From NCBI RefSeq assembly GCF_014145225.1, contig NZ_JABVCQ010000005.1, forward strand, positions 79,728 to 143,727: DNA of 64,000 nt. Direction: 5' to 3'. Shown one piece after another: positions 55,119-64,000 of this stretch. The notes beneath the pieces were generated by a model, which was not told the DNA's origin, did no database searches, and saw nothing but the letters and a program-made list of their open reading frames with translations. Numbering within the stretch: position 1 is the stretch's first letter; each line of letters begins with the position of its first letter. Both the position numbers and the translations under genes were made by a program. The DNA is from Thiospirillum jenense (GTDB lineage: Bacteria; Pseudomonadota; Gammaproteobacteria; Chromatiales; Chromatiaceae).

Positions 55119-55783
55119 ATAGTTTTATTTGTATTTTAGCCCGTGATTTACGTCTCGCATTACGGCGACGTACCGAAGTATTCACCGCGCTACTCTTTTT
55201 TATTATTGTCGTGAGTCTATTCCCGCTCGGCATTGGCAATGATCAAGCAATTCTCCGTCAATTAGGCCCTGGCGTCGTGTGGGTTGCTGCATTATTAGCC
55301 GCAATGTTGGCTCTAGAACGCCTATTTGCCGCTGATTATGAAGATGGCAGCCTGGAACAACTATTACTCACTCCGCAACCATTGGCCTGGTTGGTATTTG
55401 CTAAAATTATTGCACATTGGCTTTTGACTGGACTACCATTAGTCATCATTGCACCTTTAATCGCCATGCAATACCACTTATCGGCCAGTGCCACGCACAC
55501 CCTCATGCTCACTTTACTATTAGGCAGCCCCATTCTAAGTCTGATTGGTGCGATTGGCGCGGCGCTCACTTTAGGGTTGCGCGGTGGTGGGATTTTATTA
55601 TCGCTGTTAATTCTACCGCTGTACATTCCAGTTTTAGTTTATGGGGCTAAAGCGGTCAGCGTGAGTAGCACAGTTGCCAGTGCCGGCCAGCCTTATTTTT
55701 TGTTGTTAGGTGCGGAGTTATTATTAGCATTGTTATTGGCGCCACTCGCAGCTGCGGCCGCGCTTCGCATTGCACTCGAATAA
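55112..55783 (+). CDS. ccmB: heme exporter membrane protein CcmB
   Basis: This 223-residue membrane protein has six helices. It has the family N-terminus ILARDLRLALRRRTEVFTAL, then FIIVVSLFPLGIG, LAAMLALERLFAADYEDGSL, EQLLLTPQPL, and LLSLLILPLYIPVLVYGA. It forms the CcmAB(CD) complex with CcmA. The following gene is convergent, so the ccm set is split after ccmB. Confidence 0.92.
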   Translation: MLDSFICILARDLRLALRRRTEVFTALLFFIIVVSLFPLGIGNDQAILRQLGPGVVWVAALLAAMLALERLFAADYEDGSLEQLLLTPQPLAWLVFAKIIAHWLLTGLPLVIIAPLIAMQYHLSASATHTLMLTLLLGSPILSLIGAIGAALTLGLRGGGILLSLLILPLYIPVLVYGAKAVSVSSTVASAGQPYFLLLGAELLLALLLAPLAAAAALRIALE

Positions 55784-55830
55784 TCTCGTGTGCTGATTAA
55801 TAATTAAACAATATGTGGTTTTTCTGAAGA

Positions 55831-56700
55831 CTAAAAAAACTTTTGATAGCGCAAAGTCCAGCGGTGTTCTTCAATTAAACCCTGTTCTGTATTTAAATCA
55901 CGACCGTATTGAACAACAATACGACCAAATGAAAATCGCGCCGTGCCAGTTAAAAAATAGCGTTGTTGATAAAGCGAGTTATTTTGTTTAACATCATTAA
56001 TACTGGTTTCACCGCCTTCGCTATGTACCCAGGTTAAGCCGAGTTGGTAATGTGATGCGATCTGGTGTTCAAGCGCAATTTGTGCAGAATACAGCGGGCG
56101 TTGTTTTAGTGTGTCACGGTTTGATTTAAATTGTTCATTATCGCTATGATGCAAAACATCAATTGCCGTCATCCAAGTTAATCGTTTAGTGAGCGGTGTT
56201 TGTATTCCGATTTGCAACGCCGCTCGATGGCGATTTTCACCGCTATTAAATGGAAGATAATGATGATAGTTACCAGTAGGCAGCATTAAATATGCTGCAA
56301 TACCAATATCAAATTGTCGCGCATGATTCGTAGATGGCCACAAAGCAAAACACAGTGTTGTATCACCAAGACCGCGAGTATCCTCACTGTGGGATAAATC
56401 GCCTTGTGGATCAATTGAGGTCACGGGCGTTTGAATAAAAATATATGCAGGATAATGATCTAGTGTAAAAGACTGTCCCACGCGTATTTGAAATAGTTGT
56501 GTAAAAAGTTGCGGTTGTCCAGATTGCCGCTGTCCGCGTAGATAATAATCACCACGGTCACTCCATTGATAAGTCAATTGCATACTTTGTTTATCTGTCC
56601 GCGGCGGCCGCACATCACTCGGTTGCAGATCAATTGCGCAGACTGTGTATGGCAACATCATAGTTATTGCAACAAACGAGCGGTTATGGTTGATGATCAT
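55831..56700 (-). CDS. outer-membrane beta-barrel protein, phenol MetA-pathway type
   Basis: This protein has about 289 residues: a signal-like N-terminus ([15 protein letters not shown]), then strands of the MetA-pathway/transporter barrel family. Seen are [86 protein letters not shown] and the C-terminal [10 protein letters not shown] with a terminal Phe. A start 21 nt further upstream falls inside the MITE-like element at 56700-56835. The ATG at 56700, which straddles its edge, is preferred. The native start may have been altered by the insertion. Confidence 0.65.
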
Positions 56701-56835
56701 AGTGACAACTAATTCGTTCATGTTAATTCAGTCTTACATTCATTACGCCAAACATGTTGGCACAGAACGTTAAGGACAGCTCAACCACTAAAAAAATTAA
56801 ATGAATATGTTCTTGTGCCGTTATAGTTGTCACTA
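56700..56835. mobile_element. 136-bp MITE-like element with 12-bp terminal inverted repeats
   Basis: TAGTGACAACTA at 56700-56711 is the exact reverse complement of TAGTTGTCACTA at 56824-56835, and both ends carry a TA. Near-terminal bases are partly mirrored as well. TA-bounded ends suggest an IS630/Tc1-type, non-coding derivative. It occupies most of the gap between the outer-membrane protein gene and the Mrr-ParA gene and so may supply or disrupt their promoters. Confidence 0.5.
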
Positions 56836-56944
56836 TAGCGATTAAAGTGTACTAAAACACCGTTTATTTGTACATTGCGCAGTGATTTAAGTGTGATTTT
56901 TTAATCTGACTTTTCACCACACTCAACAGAGTAAAAAAAACATT

Positions 56945-58135
56945 ATGAATGCCAATGCCTTAGTGCCAACTAATCCTGATGATTTTGAAAAATTCATTGC
57001 ACGCTTGTGCCAACAAGCTGGTTATGATGTCATCATGCCTCCGGCAAATACCAAAGGCTATGATATTGAAATCATCAAAGGCGAGTTGTGCATTGCACTT
57101 CAAGTTAAAAATCATAAAGCCAAGTGTAATATATCGCAAATACAAAAGTTCCAGAATTATTTGGAGCTACCAATTGCTTCTCGGTTTTGTTCTGGGTGGT
57201 TTATTTCGGCTAGTGGCTTTAGTAAGCAAGCAATCACACATATTGAAACTGAGCGGCCAACCAATTTGGAGCTTGTTACTTGTGACAATCATGAATTGAT
57301 TTGGAATTACCCGCAAACAGCGGCGAATCAAGCAATAGAAGATGCACCACTGGAGGAAATAGAGCGCCCCTTAAAATATATTGGTGTCTTTACTTGTAAA
57401 GGCGGGGTTGGTAAAACAACCGTTGCTGCCCATTTGGCGGGCGCCTTTGCCCTAATGGGGCATGATGTCATTCTAGTTGATTTGGATCCAGATAAAAACC
57501 TACGCAAATTGTTCTTACAAGACCCGACTGATGAAGAAGGTGATGCTTCATTATATGTGCCACCAAAAACTAAAGGGCAGGAAGGCGCTACCATTACAGT
57601 TTTAAATCACGATCAATGGGATGAACGCCATTATAAAGACACCAAAATTGTGATTTGTGATTGCTCACCGGTGTTATCAGAAAATCCCCGTTCACTGGTT
57701 GCAAGGTTTAATTATTGCATCATTCCAACCACATTAAACCCGCTCGGCATTGCCAAACATGCTGATGTGATTACGCGTACGTTTAAACATATTCGCGCAT
57801 TAAACCCAGAAGCCGAGTTATTTGCCGTTATCAATTCGTATGACACCAGCAAAGATGTCGAAAAGCGCAACGAAATTTTGTTATCACACCTTAAACGTCA
57901 TATTGAACAATATGCTGCGACCGATTCAAAATGCAAATTTATTCATCCAGATGCGGCTAAAATTCGCTATAGTACCGCCCTATTGTATTGGGGCTATCAC
58001 ATTATTGAAGGATCAAAACCCCAATTGGCTTTTCGTGAAATTGCCGGTCGTAGTTATCCACGCACAGACTTTTTGCAACTGGCTGAGTATTTAGAAAATC
58101 ATACGGATATAGATCAACTGCGCGAAGATCATTAG
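56945..58135 (+). CDS. fusion of Mrr-like nuclease domain and ParA-type ATPase
   Basis: This 396-residue protein has an N-terminal Mrr_cat-like domain (about 8-120). DFEKFIARLCQQAGYDV is followed by the PD-(D/E)xK core GYDIEII (D40, E42) and ALQVKNHK (Q53, K55), then IQKFQNYLEL and GWFISASGFSKQAITHIET. After a short linker comes a ParA/MinD ATPase (about 143-380) with the deviant Walker A KGGVGKTT (152-159), switch VILVDLDPDKNLRKLF and VICDCSPVLSENPRS. Both active sites look intact. No parB, plasmid or defence gene is adjacent. A role in DNA targeting or defence is inferred. Confidence 0.8.
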   Translation: MNANALVPTNPDDFEKFIARLCQQAGYDVIMPPANTKGYDIEIIKGELCIALQVKNHKAKCNISQIQKFQNYLELPIASRFCSGWFISASGFSKQAITHIETERPTNLELVTCDNHELIWNYPQTAANQAIEDAPLEEIERPLKYIGVFTCKGGVGKTTVAAHLAGAFALMGHDVILVDLDPDKNLRKLFLQDPTDEEGDASLYVPPKTKGQEGATITVLNHDQWDERHYKDTKIVICDCSPVLSENPRSLVARFNYCIIPTTLNPLGIAKHADVITRTFKHIRALNPEAELFAVINSYDTSKDVEKRNEILLSHLKRHIEQYAATDSKCKFIHPDAAKIRYSTALLYWGYHIIEGSKPQLAFREIAGRSYPRTDFLQLAEYLENHTDIDQLREDH

Positions 58136-58204
58136 ATAACACCGCATTCAATCAACCGATTGTTTTATGCGTCATCTTAATACCGAAGTCGGCTGTTTCA
58201 ATTC

Positions 58205-58237
58205 CGCTCCCAGCAATAAAACAAGTCACTGGGAGCG
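58205..58237. terminator. hairpin between convergent genes
   Basis: CGCTCCCAG pairs perfectly with CTGGGAGCG around a 15-nt loop. It is midway between the Mrr-ParA stop and the GlgC-like stop, so it may serve both. No strong T-run flanks it. Confidence 0.45.
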
Positions 58238-58269
58238 CCCGCTAATCAATTGAGCGTGTCCACTGGCAA

Positions 58270-59499
58270 TTAATCTGCCGCCACATGACACCCTTTTGTA
58301 ATCACCACTATTCCCTGTGGTGAGACTTCAAACCGCTGTTGATCGCGTTGAATATCTAATCCAATTCGCGCTCCCGGGGCAACGGTCACTTCTTTATCAA
58401 GAATGCAGCGGCGCAATTCAGCACCCGCGCCAATTTGCACCCCATCACATAATACCGCGCCATCCACAATTGCCCCATCTTCCACCTGCACCCGCGGAAA
58501 TAACACCGAATGACTCACGCCCCCACCGCGAATAACCGTCCCTGCCGCCAGCATTGAATTAATAAAAATACCTTCATTGCCGGAATGCTCACCTGGCACC
58601 GTCCGCGCCGGTGGATATTGCCCTTGATTAGTCAAGATATTCCAATCAGGTTGATACAAATCCAATGGGGGTTGCGCGGCTAATAACGCCATATTCGCTT
58701 GATAATAGGCATCTAATGACGCCAAATCACTCCAATACCGATCTGGCGTGACACGCCCACGTTCACCACCAAATTGATAGCCAAATACTCGCTGTTGTGC
58801 TAGTAATGGTTCAATTAACAAAGTCATAAACTCTTCATGGGTACTGGCGCTTATTTCATTTAAACCCTGATCCAATGCGTTTAATAACACATCACGATTA
58901 ATTAACACCACACCCATTGGCGCTAATCCCGCAGTTTTATTTGCCATTTCATTCGGATTACAGGCAACAATCTGCTCCTGTTCGTTACATTCAATCCGCA
59001 CCCGACTGGCGGTTGATTCGGGAGTTAATTGGCGTAATGGCACCGTGACTTCAGCCTGTTGTTCACGATGCCAGCGAATTAACGCGGCATAATCCATGCG
59101 ATAGACTAGCCCGCCATCCAATAATAAAATGGTCTCTGCGGTATTGCGTTCAATTAAATAACGATTCTGGCGCAGCGCGTCTAACACGTTAATATACCAG
59201 CCGCTATCGGTGCGCATTTGCGGTGGCACGGGCGTAATAAACTCGCCCAATTCGGGATTAAACACCGACCAGGCATCGCGCAAATGTTTATGCAGAGAAT
59301 GCGATTTATATTGCGTTAATACCAAAATTTGCCGCAATCCCGAATGCAACGCATTAGTTAAACTGAAATCAATGACGCGGTATTTACCAGCAAAAGGGAC
59401 GGCGGCTTTCGTCCGATGTTGCGTTAATGCAGTGGGCGTCCCGCGTTCGGTAGCGAATACAAAAGTGAGCGTCGTTTTAGACATGTGAATTATTGACAT
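58270..59499 (-). CDS. GlgC-like protein lacking catalytic residues
   Basis: This 409-residue protein has a GlgC fold. The N-terminal nucleotidyltransferase has [20 protein letters not shown], and the C-terminal left-handed beta-helix has [20 protein letters not shown] then [13 protein letters not shown]. The usual loop GGRGxRL reads TERGTPT (residues 17-23). The catalytic Asp of AGDHIYxMDY (D142 in E. coli GlgC) is Gly130 in [12 protein letters not shown]. It is probably a regulatory partner of a true GlgC encoded elsewhere. The gene overlaps or abuts pdxJ. Met6 is an alternative start. Confidence 0.8.
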   Translation of the reverse strand: MSIIHMSKTTLTFVFATERGTPTALTQHRTKAAVPFAGKYRVIDFSLTNALHSGLRQILVLTQYKSHSLHKHLRDAWSVFNPELGEFITPVPPQMRTDSGWYINVLDALRQNRYLIERNTAETILLLDGGLVYRMDYAALIRWHREQQAEVTVPLRQLTPESTASRVRIECNEQEQIVACNPNEMANKTAGLAPMGVVLINRDVLLNALDQGLNEISASTHEEFMTLLIEPLLAQQRVFGYQFGGERGRVTPDRYWSDLASLDAYYQANMALLAAQPPLDLYQPDWNILTNQGQYPPARTVPGEHSGNEGIFINSMLAAGTVIRGGGVSHSVLFPRVQVEDGAIVDGAVLCDGVQIGAGAELRRCILDKEVTVAPGARIGLDIQRDQQRFEVSPQGIVVITKGCHVAAD

Positions 59500-60245
59500 C
59501 CCAAATAAGCGGTATTGATGTGCGCTTTCATGTCGCGCACCGCCTCGGCAAATCCGCAGAATAATGCGCGGGCGACAATGGCATGACCGATATTTAATTC
59601 CCGCATAGCAGGTAAGCGCGCAATGGCGGCGACATTATGATAATGCAACCCATGCCCGGCATTCACTTGTAATCCAAGTGAATTGGCTAATTGTGCGGCG
59701 GTGTGCAAGCGGTTTAATTCAATTGCCGCCTGTTCGGTATTTACCGCATCGGCAAAGGCGCCGGTGTGCAATTCAATTACCGGCGCGCCCACTTCGGCGG
59801 CGGCTTCTATTTGCATTGGATCGGCGGCAATAAATAATGACACACGAATACCAGCCTCGGTTAATTGCGTGCAAAAGTCGGTTAAATAATCCCGATGTCC
59901 GGCCACATCTAATCCACCTTCGGTCGTTAATTCCGCCCGCCGTTCTGGCACTAAACAGCAATCATGCGGTTGGATTTCACTGGCAATACGCGCCATTTCA
60001 GCGGTGGCGGCCATTTCCAGATTCATGCGGGTTTGTAAAACCGCTTTTAATAATTGAACATCCCGATCTTGAATATGCCGTCGGTCTTCGCGTAAATGCA
60101 ATGTAATGGAATCGGCGCCGGCCTGTTCGGCTAATAACGCCGCCTGTAATGGTTCGGGATAACGGGTGCCGCGGGCTTCGCGTAACGTGGCAACGTGGTC
60201 AATATTAACGCCTAATAAAACGGGTTGGCGAGGAATGAACGTCAT
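59490..60245 (-). CDS. pdxJ: pyridoxine 5'-phosphate synthase
   Basis: This 251-residue TIM-barrel enzyme makes pyridoxine 5'-phosphate from 1-deoxyxylulose phosphate and 3-amino-2-oxopropyl phosphate. It has [68 protein letters not shown] and [20 protein letters not shown], plus [13 protein letters not shown]. It is complete. The GlgC-like gene follows, overlapping by about 10 nt if the long start is used. Confidence 0.95.
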   Translation of the reverse strand: MTFIPRQPVLLGVNIDHVATLREARGTRYPEPLQAALLAEQAGADSITLHLREDRRHIQDRDVQLLKAVLQTRMNLEMAATAEMARIASEIQPHDCCLVPERRAELTTEGGLDVAGHRDYLTDFCTQLTEAGIRVSLFIAADPMQIEAAAEVGAPVIELHTGAFADAVNTEQAAIELNRLHTAAQLANSLGLQVNAGHGLHYHNVAAIARLPAMRELNIGHAIVARALFCGFAEAVRDMKAHINTAYLGCQ

Positions 60246-60348
60246 GGCATCAGTACATCAGGTTGGAATGCGTTGGGTGGCATATCATTAAATAACTAGC
60301 GCTGGTTTTGTCGGCAATTGCAGGTTAAAACCAATGATAAACCGGAAA

Positions 60349-62019
60349 TTAAACGGCGTCATACGCTTGATAAGACGGTTCAAAAAACCGCGCCTTGATG
60401 AATGCCGTTAAATCATCTGGCCGTGCAATGCCAGCCAAGTTTTCAGCAAAGGCTAATTCGGCAACGGCAATGGCGATCTGTAATGAAATGTCGCGGATTT
60501 GAGTTAAATCGGGATATAACCGCCCCTGTGCTAATTGCGCGTCACTGACCATGCCGGCTAATGTGCGCGCTGCAATATAAAACATGCCGTCGGTGACGCA
60601 ACATGATTGACAACTGACCACACCTTGACCAACGCCGGGAAAAATGTACAGGTTATTGCATTGACTGGGCGTGACTAATTGACCAGTGCGCAGAATGGGC
60701 GGAAATGGACTGCCGCTGGCGAATAATGCAGCGCCATTAGTCCAGCTATCAACTTGCGCGGCGGTGCATTCGGCTTTGCTGGTGGGATTGGATAATGGAA
60801 ACAGGATAGGACGGGGGCAATACTGCTGCATGGCGCGAATGACTGTTTCATTAAAACTGCCGGCTTGTCCGCTCACACCAATTAAAATTGTCGGTTGCAC
60901 GGCGTGAATAACGGCAATTAAATCGTCTAATGGTGGCGCGTCTTGGGCGAATGGACGTTTATGTTCGGATAATTCATCAGTGCGATTAACTGTGACTAAT
61001 CCTTGTGAATCAATTGTCCAAATGCGACGGCGGGCGGCGTCAAGTGTTAAGCCATCTTCCGCCATCATGCCGGCGACGATGCTGTCGGCGATGCCGCGTG
61101 CCGCCGCGCCCGCGCCTAAAAATACGATACGTTGTTCCGATAGGCGCTGGTCGAGAATGCGCAGCGCGCTCAAGATGCCGGCGAGGGTGACGGCGCCGGT
61201 GCCTTGAATGTCATCGTTGAAACAGAGTAGCTGGTCACGGTAGCGGTCAAGTAACGTAAATGCTTGATCGTTCGAGAAATCTTCAAACTGGATCAGCGCC
61301 CGCGGCCAGCGCGCATGTGCCGCCTGCATGAATTCGTCCACCGTCGCGGCGTAGTCGGCGCTGACGCTGCGCGGTTGCCGCAAGCCGAGGTAGAGCGGGT
61401 CGGCGCGCAATGCAACGTTATTGGTTCCCACGTCAATTAACACCGGCAGGGTGCGTTGCGGATGCAATCCGGCTGCCAAAACGTACAGCGCGAGCTTACC
61501 GATTGGGATGCCCATGCCGTTAGCGCCCAAATCACCCAAGCCGAGGATGCGGCTGCCGTCGCTGACCACGATCACTTCGACGTCGTTTTCCGGCCAATTG
61601 TTGAGGATGGTGGCGAATTGACCGCGCTGGTCGGCGCTGAGGTAAAGACCTCTAGGTCGTTGAAATATCTCGCTAAATTGGGTGCAGGCGTGACCGACGG
61701 TGGGTGTGTAAATGATCGGCGTCAGTTCCTCCAAATGCGTGAGGAGAACGCGGTAGTACAGAGTTTCGTTGCGGTCGTGCAGGCTTTCTAAATAGACGTA
61801 ACGGTCGAGATCGGTGGCTTGGCGGCGCACATTGACGATGATTTGCGCGATTTGCGTGTCTAAATCGGCGATCCAGGGCGGTAATAAGCCGTGTAAACCA
61901 AAAATAGTGCGTTCGGCGTCGCTAAATGCGGTGTCTTTGTTCAATAACGGATCGCGGAGCAGCTCGCGGCCGCGTTTGGTGATGCGGGGCGCGGCGGTGA
62001 TCGAGTCGGGTTGGCGCAT
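60349..62019 (-). CDS. maeA: NAD-dependent malic enzyme
   Basis: This 556-residue enzyme oxidatively decarboxylates malate to pyruvate. It has LTPIIYTPTVGHACTQFSEI, VVSDGSRILGLGDLGANGMG, then IPIGKLALYVLAAGLHP. It also has the metal site FEDFSNDQAFTLLDRY...CFNDDIQGTGAVTLAGILSA, the NAD fold VFLGAGAAARGIADSIV and FPLSNPTSKAECTAAQ. The length matches E. coli SfcA. The gene is GC-rich and appears monocistronic. Confidence 0.94.
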   Translation of the reverse strand: MRQPDSITAAPRITKRGRELLRDPLLNKDTAFSDAERTIFGLHGLLPPWIADLDTQIAQIIVNVRRQATDLDRYVYLESLHDRNETLYYRVLLTHLEELTPIIYTPTVGHACTQFSEIFQRPRGLYLSADQRGQFATILNNWPENDVEVIVVSDGSRILGLGDLGANGMGIPIGKLALYVLAAGLHPQRTLPVLIDVGTNNVALRADPLYLGLRQPRSVSADYAATVDEFMQAAHARWPRALIQFEDFSNDQAFTLLDRYRDQLLCFNDDIQGTGAVTLAGILSALRILDQRLSEQRIVFLGAGAAARGIADSIVAGMMAEDGLTLDAARRRIWTIDSQGLVTVNRTDELSEHKRPFAQDAPPLDDLIAVIHAVQPTILIGVSGQAGSFNETVIRAMQQYCPRPILFPLSNPTSKAECTAAQVDSWTNGAALFASGSPFPPILRTGQLVTPSQCNNLYIFPGVGQGVVSCQSCCVTDGMFYIAARTLAGMVSDAQLAQGRLYPDLTQIRDISLQIAIAVAELAFAENLAGIARPDDLTAFIKARFFEPSYQAYDAV

Positions 62020-62221
62020 GATGACCTCAAATAAAGCGCAAAAATCACGAGGGTTGATGCGGTTATTTTAACGCGATTGGCGGACTAATGGTGATTCATT
62101 GCAGGCGGGACGCGAGGTAATTGATAAATCAGTGGTGATGATGCGGTTGGTGTGAATAAAAATCAGCGCGGGTATTATGACAAATGTGCGGTGTAACTAT
62201 AATAAATCGCGGGGCGCAAAC

Positions 62222-63685
62222 CTAATGTTTTATTTCCAACCAGCGCATTAACCAATTCGTATCGCAATGGGCGTCCACCGCATCGGCTAATTGTTCAATT
62301 GTGGATTCACGCTGTGCAAGATAATCAATTGCGGCGGGTTGTGCAATCCCCGCCCATTGCAAAATAGCATTCAAGGCGGCAGCAGATTCAAATAACCCGT
62401 GTAAATAAGTGCCGAGGATTTGTCCATCTTCACTCATTGCCCCGTCATTACCCGTCTCTAATAAAACGGCGGGGCGAGTTAATGCCTGACCGGCAGTGAT
62501 TCCGGCGTGGATTTCATAGCCCTGCACCGGCGCTTGATTCAATATCAAATGCCCGCGTGTATTGATTAACCGTTTATGCGCCGTTAAGGTTGTATTCATC
62601 TCTAATAAACCCAAACCGGGCGCACTGCCGGGCGTTCCTTCTAATCCAAGCGGATCAGCAATTGTCTGCCCAAGCATTTGAAATCCGCCGCAAATGCCAA
62701 TGATTTTGCCGCCGTAACGTAAATGACGGTGAATTGCCGTTTCCCATCCTTGATTGCGCAGCCACATTAAATCAGCCGCGACCGCTTTGGAACCGGGGAG
62801 AATAATTAAATCGGCCGCTGGAATTGATTCACCAGTTCCGACAAAGATGACCTCGCTATTGGGATGCAAGCGCAGTGGATCAAAATCCGTATGATTGCTT
62901 AAACGCGGCAATGTGGGAATAACAATGCGCACCCGCTGCGCCGCTTTGTTTTCCTGATGTTTAATTAAGGTATCTTCGGCTTCTAAATACAACTCTTTGA
63001 AATAAGGCAGCACACCTAAAACGGGTTTTCCGGTGTGATTGTTAAGCCACTCTAATCCAGGTTGCAATAAGCGTAAATCACCGCGAAAGCGATTAATCAC
63101 ATACCCTTGAATCCGCGCCTGTTCTGAAGGTGATAATAACGCTAACGTGCCAACTAAATGCGCGAATACACCCCCGCGATCAATATCAGCAATTAAAATC
63201 ACCGGGCAATTAATGCGCTCGGCAAATCCCATGTTGGCAATATCTTGCTGACGTAAGTTAATTTCAGCCGGTGATCCAGCGCCCTCAACAATAATTGCTT
63301 CATATTGCGCAGATAAGCGTTCATAAGATGCCAATACCGCCTGCCAAGCAGTGGTTTTATAATCCTGATAATCCAACGCATTCATATTCCCAATTGCTTG
63401 ACCGTGAATAATCACCTGCGCACCAATATCGCTATTGGGTTTTAATAATACCGGATTCATATCGGTATGCGGTAATACACCACAGGCGTATGCTTGCACG
63501 GCTTGCGCTCGACCAATTTCACCGCCATTACAGGTGACGGCGCTATTTAATGCCATGTTTTGCGGTTTGAATGGCGCGACGCGAATATCACGGCGTTTTA
63601 ACCAGCGACAAAGCGCCGTGACGAATAAACTTTTGCCGGCATCAGAGGTCGTGCCTTGAATCATTAAGGTTGGAGAATATGCCAT
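62222..63685 (-). CDS. cobQ: cobyric acid synthase
   Basis: This 487-residue glutamine amidotransferase amidates adenosylcobyrinic acid a,c-diamide. The N-terminal P-loop ATPase domain has [30 protein letters not shown] and [20 protein letters not shown]. The C-terminal class I GATase-like domain has [13 protein letters not shown], the nucleophile in [12 protein letters not shown] near 331, and [10 protein letters not shown] with the catalytic His. It is complete. It is a second cobalamin gene in the window, apart from cobI. Confidence 0.95.
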   Translation of the reverse strand: MAYSPTLMIQGTTSDAGKSLFVTALCRWLKRRDIRVAPFKPQNMALNSAVTCNGGEIGRAQAVQAYACGVLPHTDMNPVLLKPNSDIGAQVIIHGQAIGNMNALDYQDYKTTAWQAVLASYERLSAQYEAIIVEGAGSPAEINLRQQDIANMGFAERINCPVILIADIDRGGVFAHLVGTLALLSPSEQARIQGYVINRFRGDLRLLQPGLEWLNNHTGKPVLGVLPYFKELYLEAEDTLIKHQENKAAQRVRIVIPTLPRLSNHTDFDPLRLHPNSEVIFVGTGESIPAADLIILPGSKAVAADLMWLRNQGWETAIHRHLRYGGKIIGICGGFQMLGQTIADPLGLEGTPGSAPGLGLLEMNTTLTAHKRLINTRGHLILNQAPVQGYEIHAGITAGQALTRPAVLLETGNDGAMSEDGQILGTYLHGLFESAAALNAILQWAGIAQPAAIDYLAQRESTIEQLADAVDAHCDTNWLMRWLEIKH

Positions 63686-63779
63686 GATGCTATTTTAGTA
63701 AACTTTGTCTAACGTTAATTAAACCCACTTCGATTGCGTTGATGCAATTATTCGAGATTAGTTCAGTAACAAGCGCGGG

Positions 63780-63808
63780 TTGCTATTAATCATACCCGCA
63801 TTTATAAT
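63780..63808 (+). promoter_or_regulatory. sigma-70 type promoter of the interrupted gene
   Basis: TTGCTA (63780-63785), a 17-nt spacer and TATAAT (63803-63808) lie 38 nt before an ATG at 63847, which has AAGGA upstream. A GCGGGT/ACCCGC palindrome (63775-63799) overlaps the -35 box and could be an operator. Confidence 0.6.
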
Positions 63809-63846
63809 GATTGCACAGTCTTTTGGTTTGATAAGGAATGTCCACT

Positions 63847-63873
63847 ATGACATCAACAATAGAGTTGTTTTAA
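63847..63873 (+). pseudogene. 5' fragment of a gene interrupted by an insertion sequence
   Basis: With a good promoter and an AAGGA ribosome site, the frame reads only MTSTIELF before a stop. The transposase gene of an insertion sequence starts beyond it on the other strand. The natural continuation of the gene is outside the window or lost, so its product cannot be named. Confidence 0.45.
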
Positions 63874-63886
63874 CTAGCAAACTCAG

Positions 63887-64000
63887 CTAGTTAGCTAGGT
63901 TGAAATTCCACAATCCAGCACAAACACCGAGAATTTTGTCATACAAATCAAAATTATGAATACGGAGCCGATCTGAAAGAACACGAAATCGCTTTAATCC
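63887..64000 (-). mobile_element. IS element with DDE transposase C-terminus, cut by window edge
   Basis: The minus strand reads GLKRFRVLSDRLRIHNFDLY then DKILGVCAGLWNFNLAN and a stop at 63887-63889. It is open to base 64000. This is the C-terminal helix pattern of IS5/IS4-group transposases, where KRFR..L...Y and a final AGL/AxIYN string close the protein. The element end lies near 63860-63880. An AACTAGCAAACTCAGCTAGTT palindrome is close to it. Confidence 0.65.

Overview
The window looks like a chromosome segment of a gammaproteobacterium. The evidence is the pairs lptM-lysA and dapF-DUF484, dksA-gluQ, pilS-pilR, accB-accC-prmA, ccmA-ccmB and a Kdo pathway gene (kdsB). A PEP-CTERM protein, a Bacillus-type (type B) succinate dehydrogenase/fumarate reductase, MenH-like and cobalamin genes, glycogen genes and many small toxin-antitoxin relics would fit a Thiotrichales/Beggiatoa-like filamentous or aggregate-forming bacterium. 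That placement is inference from gene content only. No rRNA, tRNA or CRISPR array was recognised.

Region 1-4.2 kb is accessory. All genes are on the minus strand: a HicB-like fragment cut by the window edge, a HicBA module, a DUF6883/DUF4926 pair and a lectin-fold PEP-CTERM protein. Relic PEP-CTERM 3' ends with terminator hairpins lie between them. Upstream are three copies of an 18-bp box, a dispersed palindromic repeat and a small membrane protein with its own promoter and terminator.

Region 4.2-12.6 kb is mostly GC-rich core: rlmL, a LexA-fold protein without catalytic residues, a PAP2 phosphatase, lptM-lysA-methyltransferase, an AbrB antitoxin whose PemK/MazF toxin is split by an insertion, and dapF-DUF484. 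Region 12.6-18.3 kb is visibly AT-richer. It holds a histidine kinase with three Cache-like modules and an HD-GYP response regulator, bracketed by two direct copies of a dispersed repeat.

Region 18.3-31.1 kb holds sdhCAB, pilSR, aroQ, accBC, prmA and a GH17-GT2 glucan synthase. Region 31.1-48.1 kb holds fliW, an autotransporter with an adjacent 1,639-residue multidomain glycosyltransferase, an orphan T6SS-type FHA protein, kdsB, hisA-hisE, an orphan adenine methyltransferase, an ArnT-like GT39, a MenH-like hydrolase and glgP. Region 48.1-64 kb holds gluQ, dksA, cobI, a methyltransferase-nuclease fusion, tldD, a DUF2726 protein, ccmAB, an outer-membrane protein whose 5' end is altered by a 136-bp MITE-like element, a fusion of an Mrr-like nuclease domain with a ParA ATPase, a GlgC homologue without catalytic residues, pdxJ, malic enzyme, cobQ and, at the edge, an insertion sequence that interrupts a gene.

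The main candidates for undescribed biology are the Mrr-ParA fusion, the toxin-antitoxin/PEP-CTERM-tail array, the giant glycosyltransferase-autotransporter pair, the catalytically dead GlgC and the 18-bp box family upstream of the PEP-CTERM genes.
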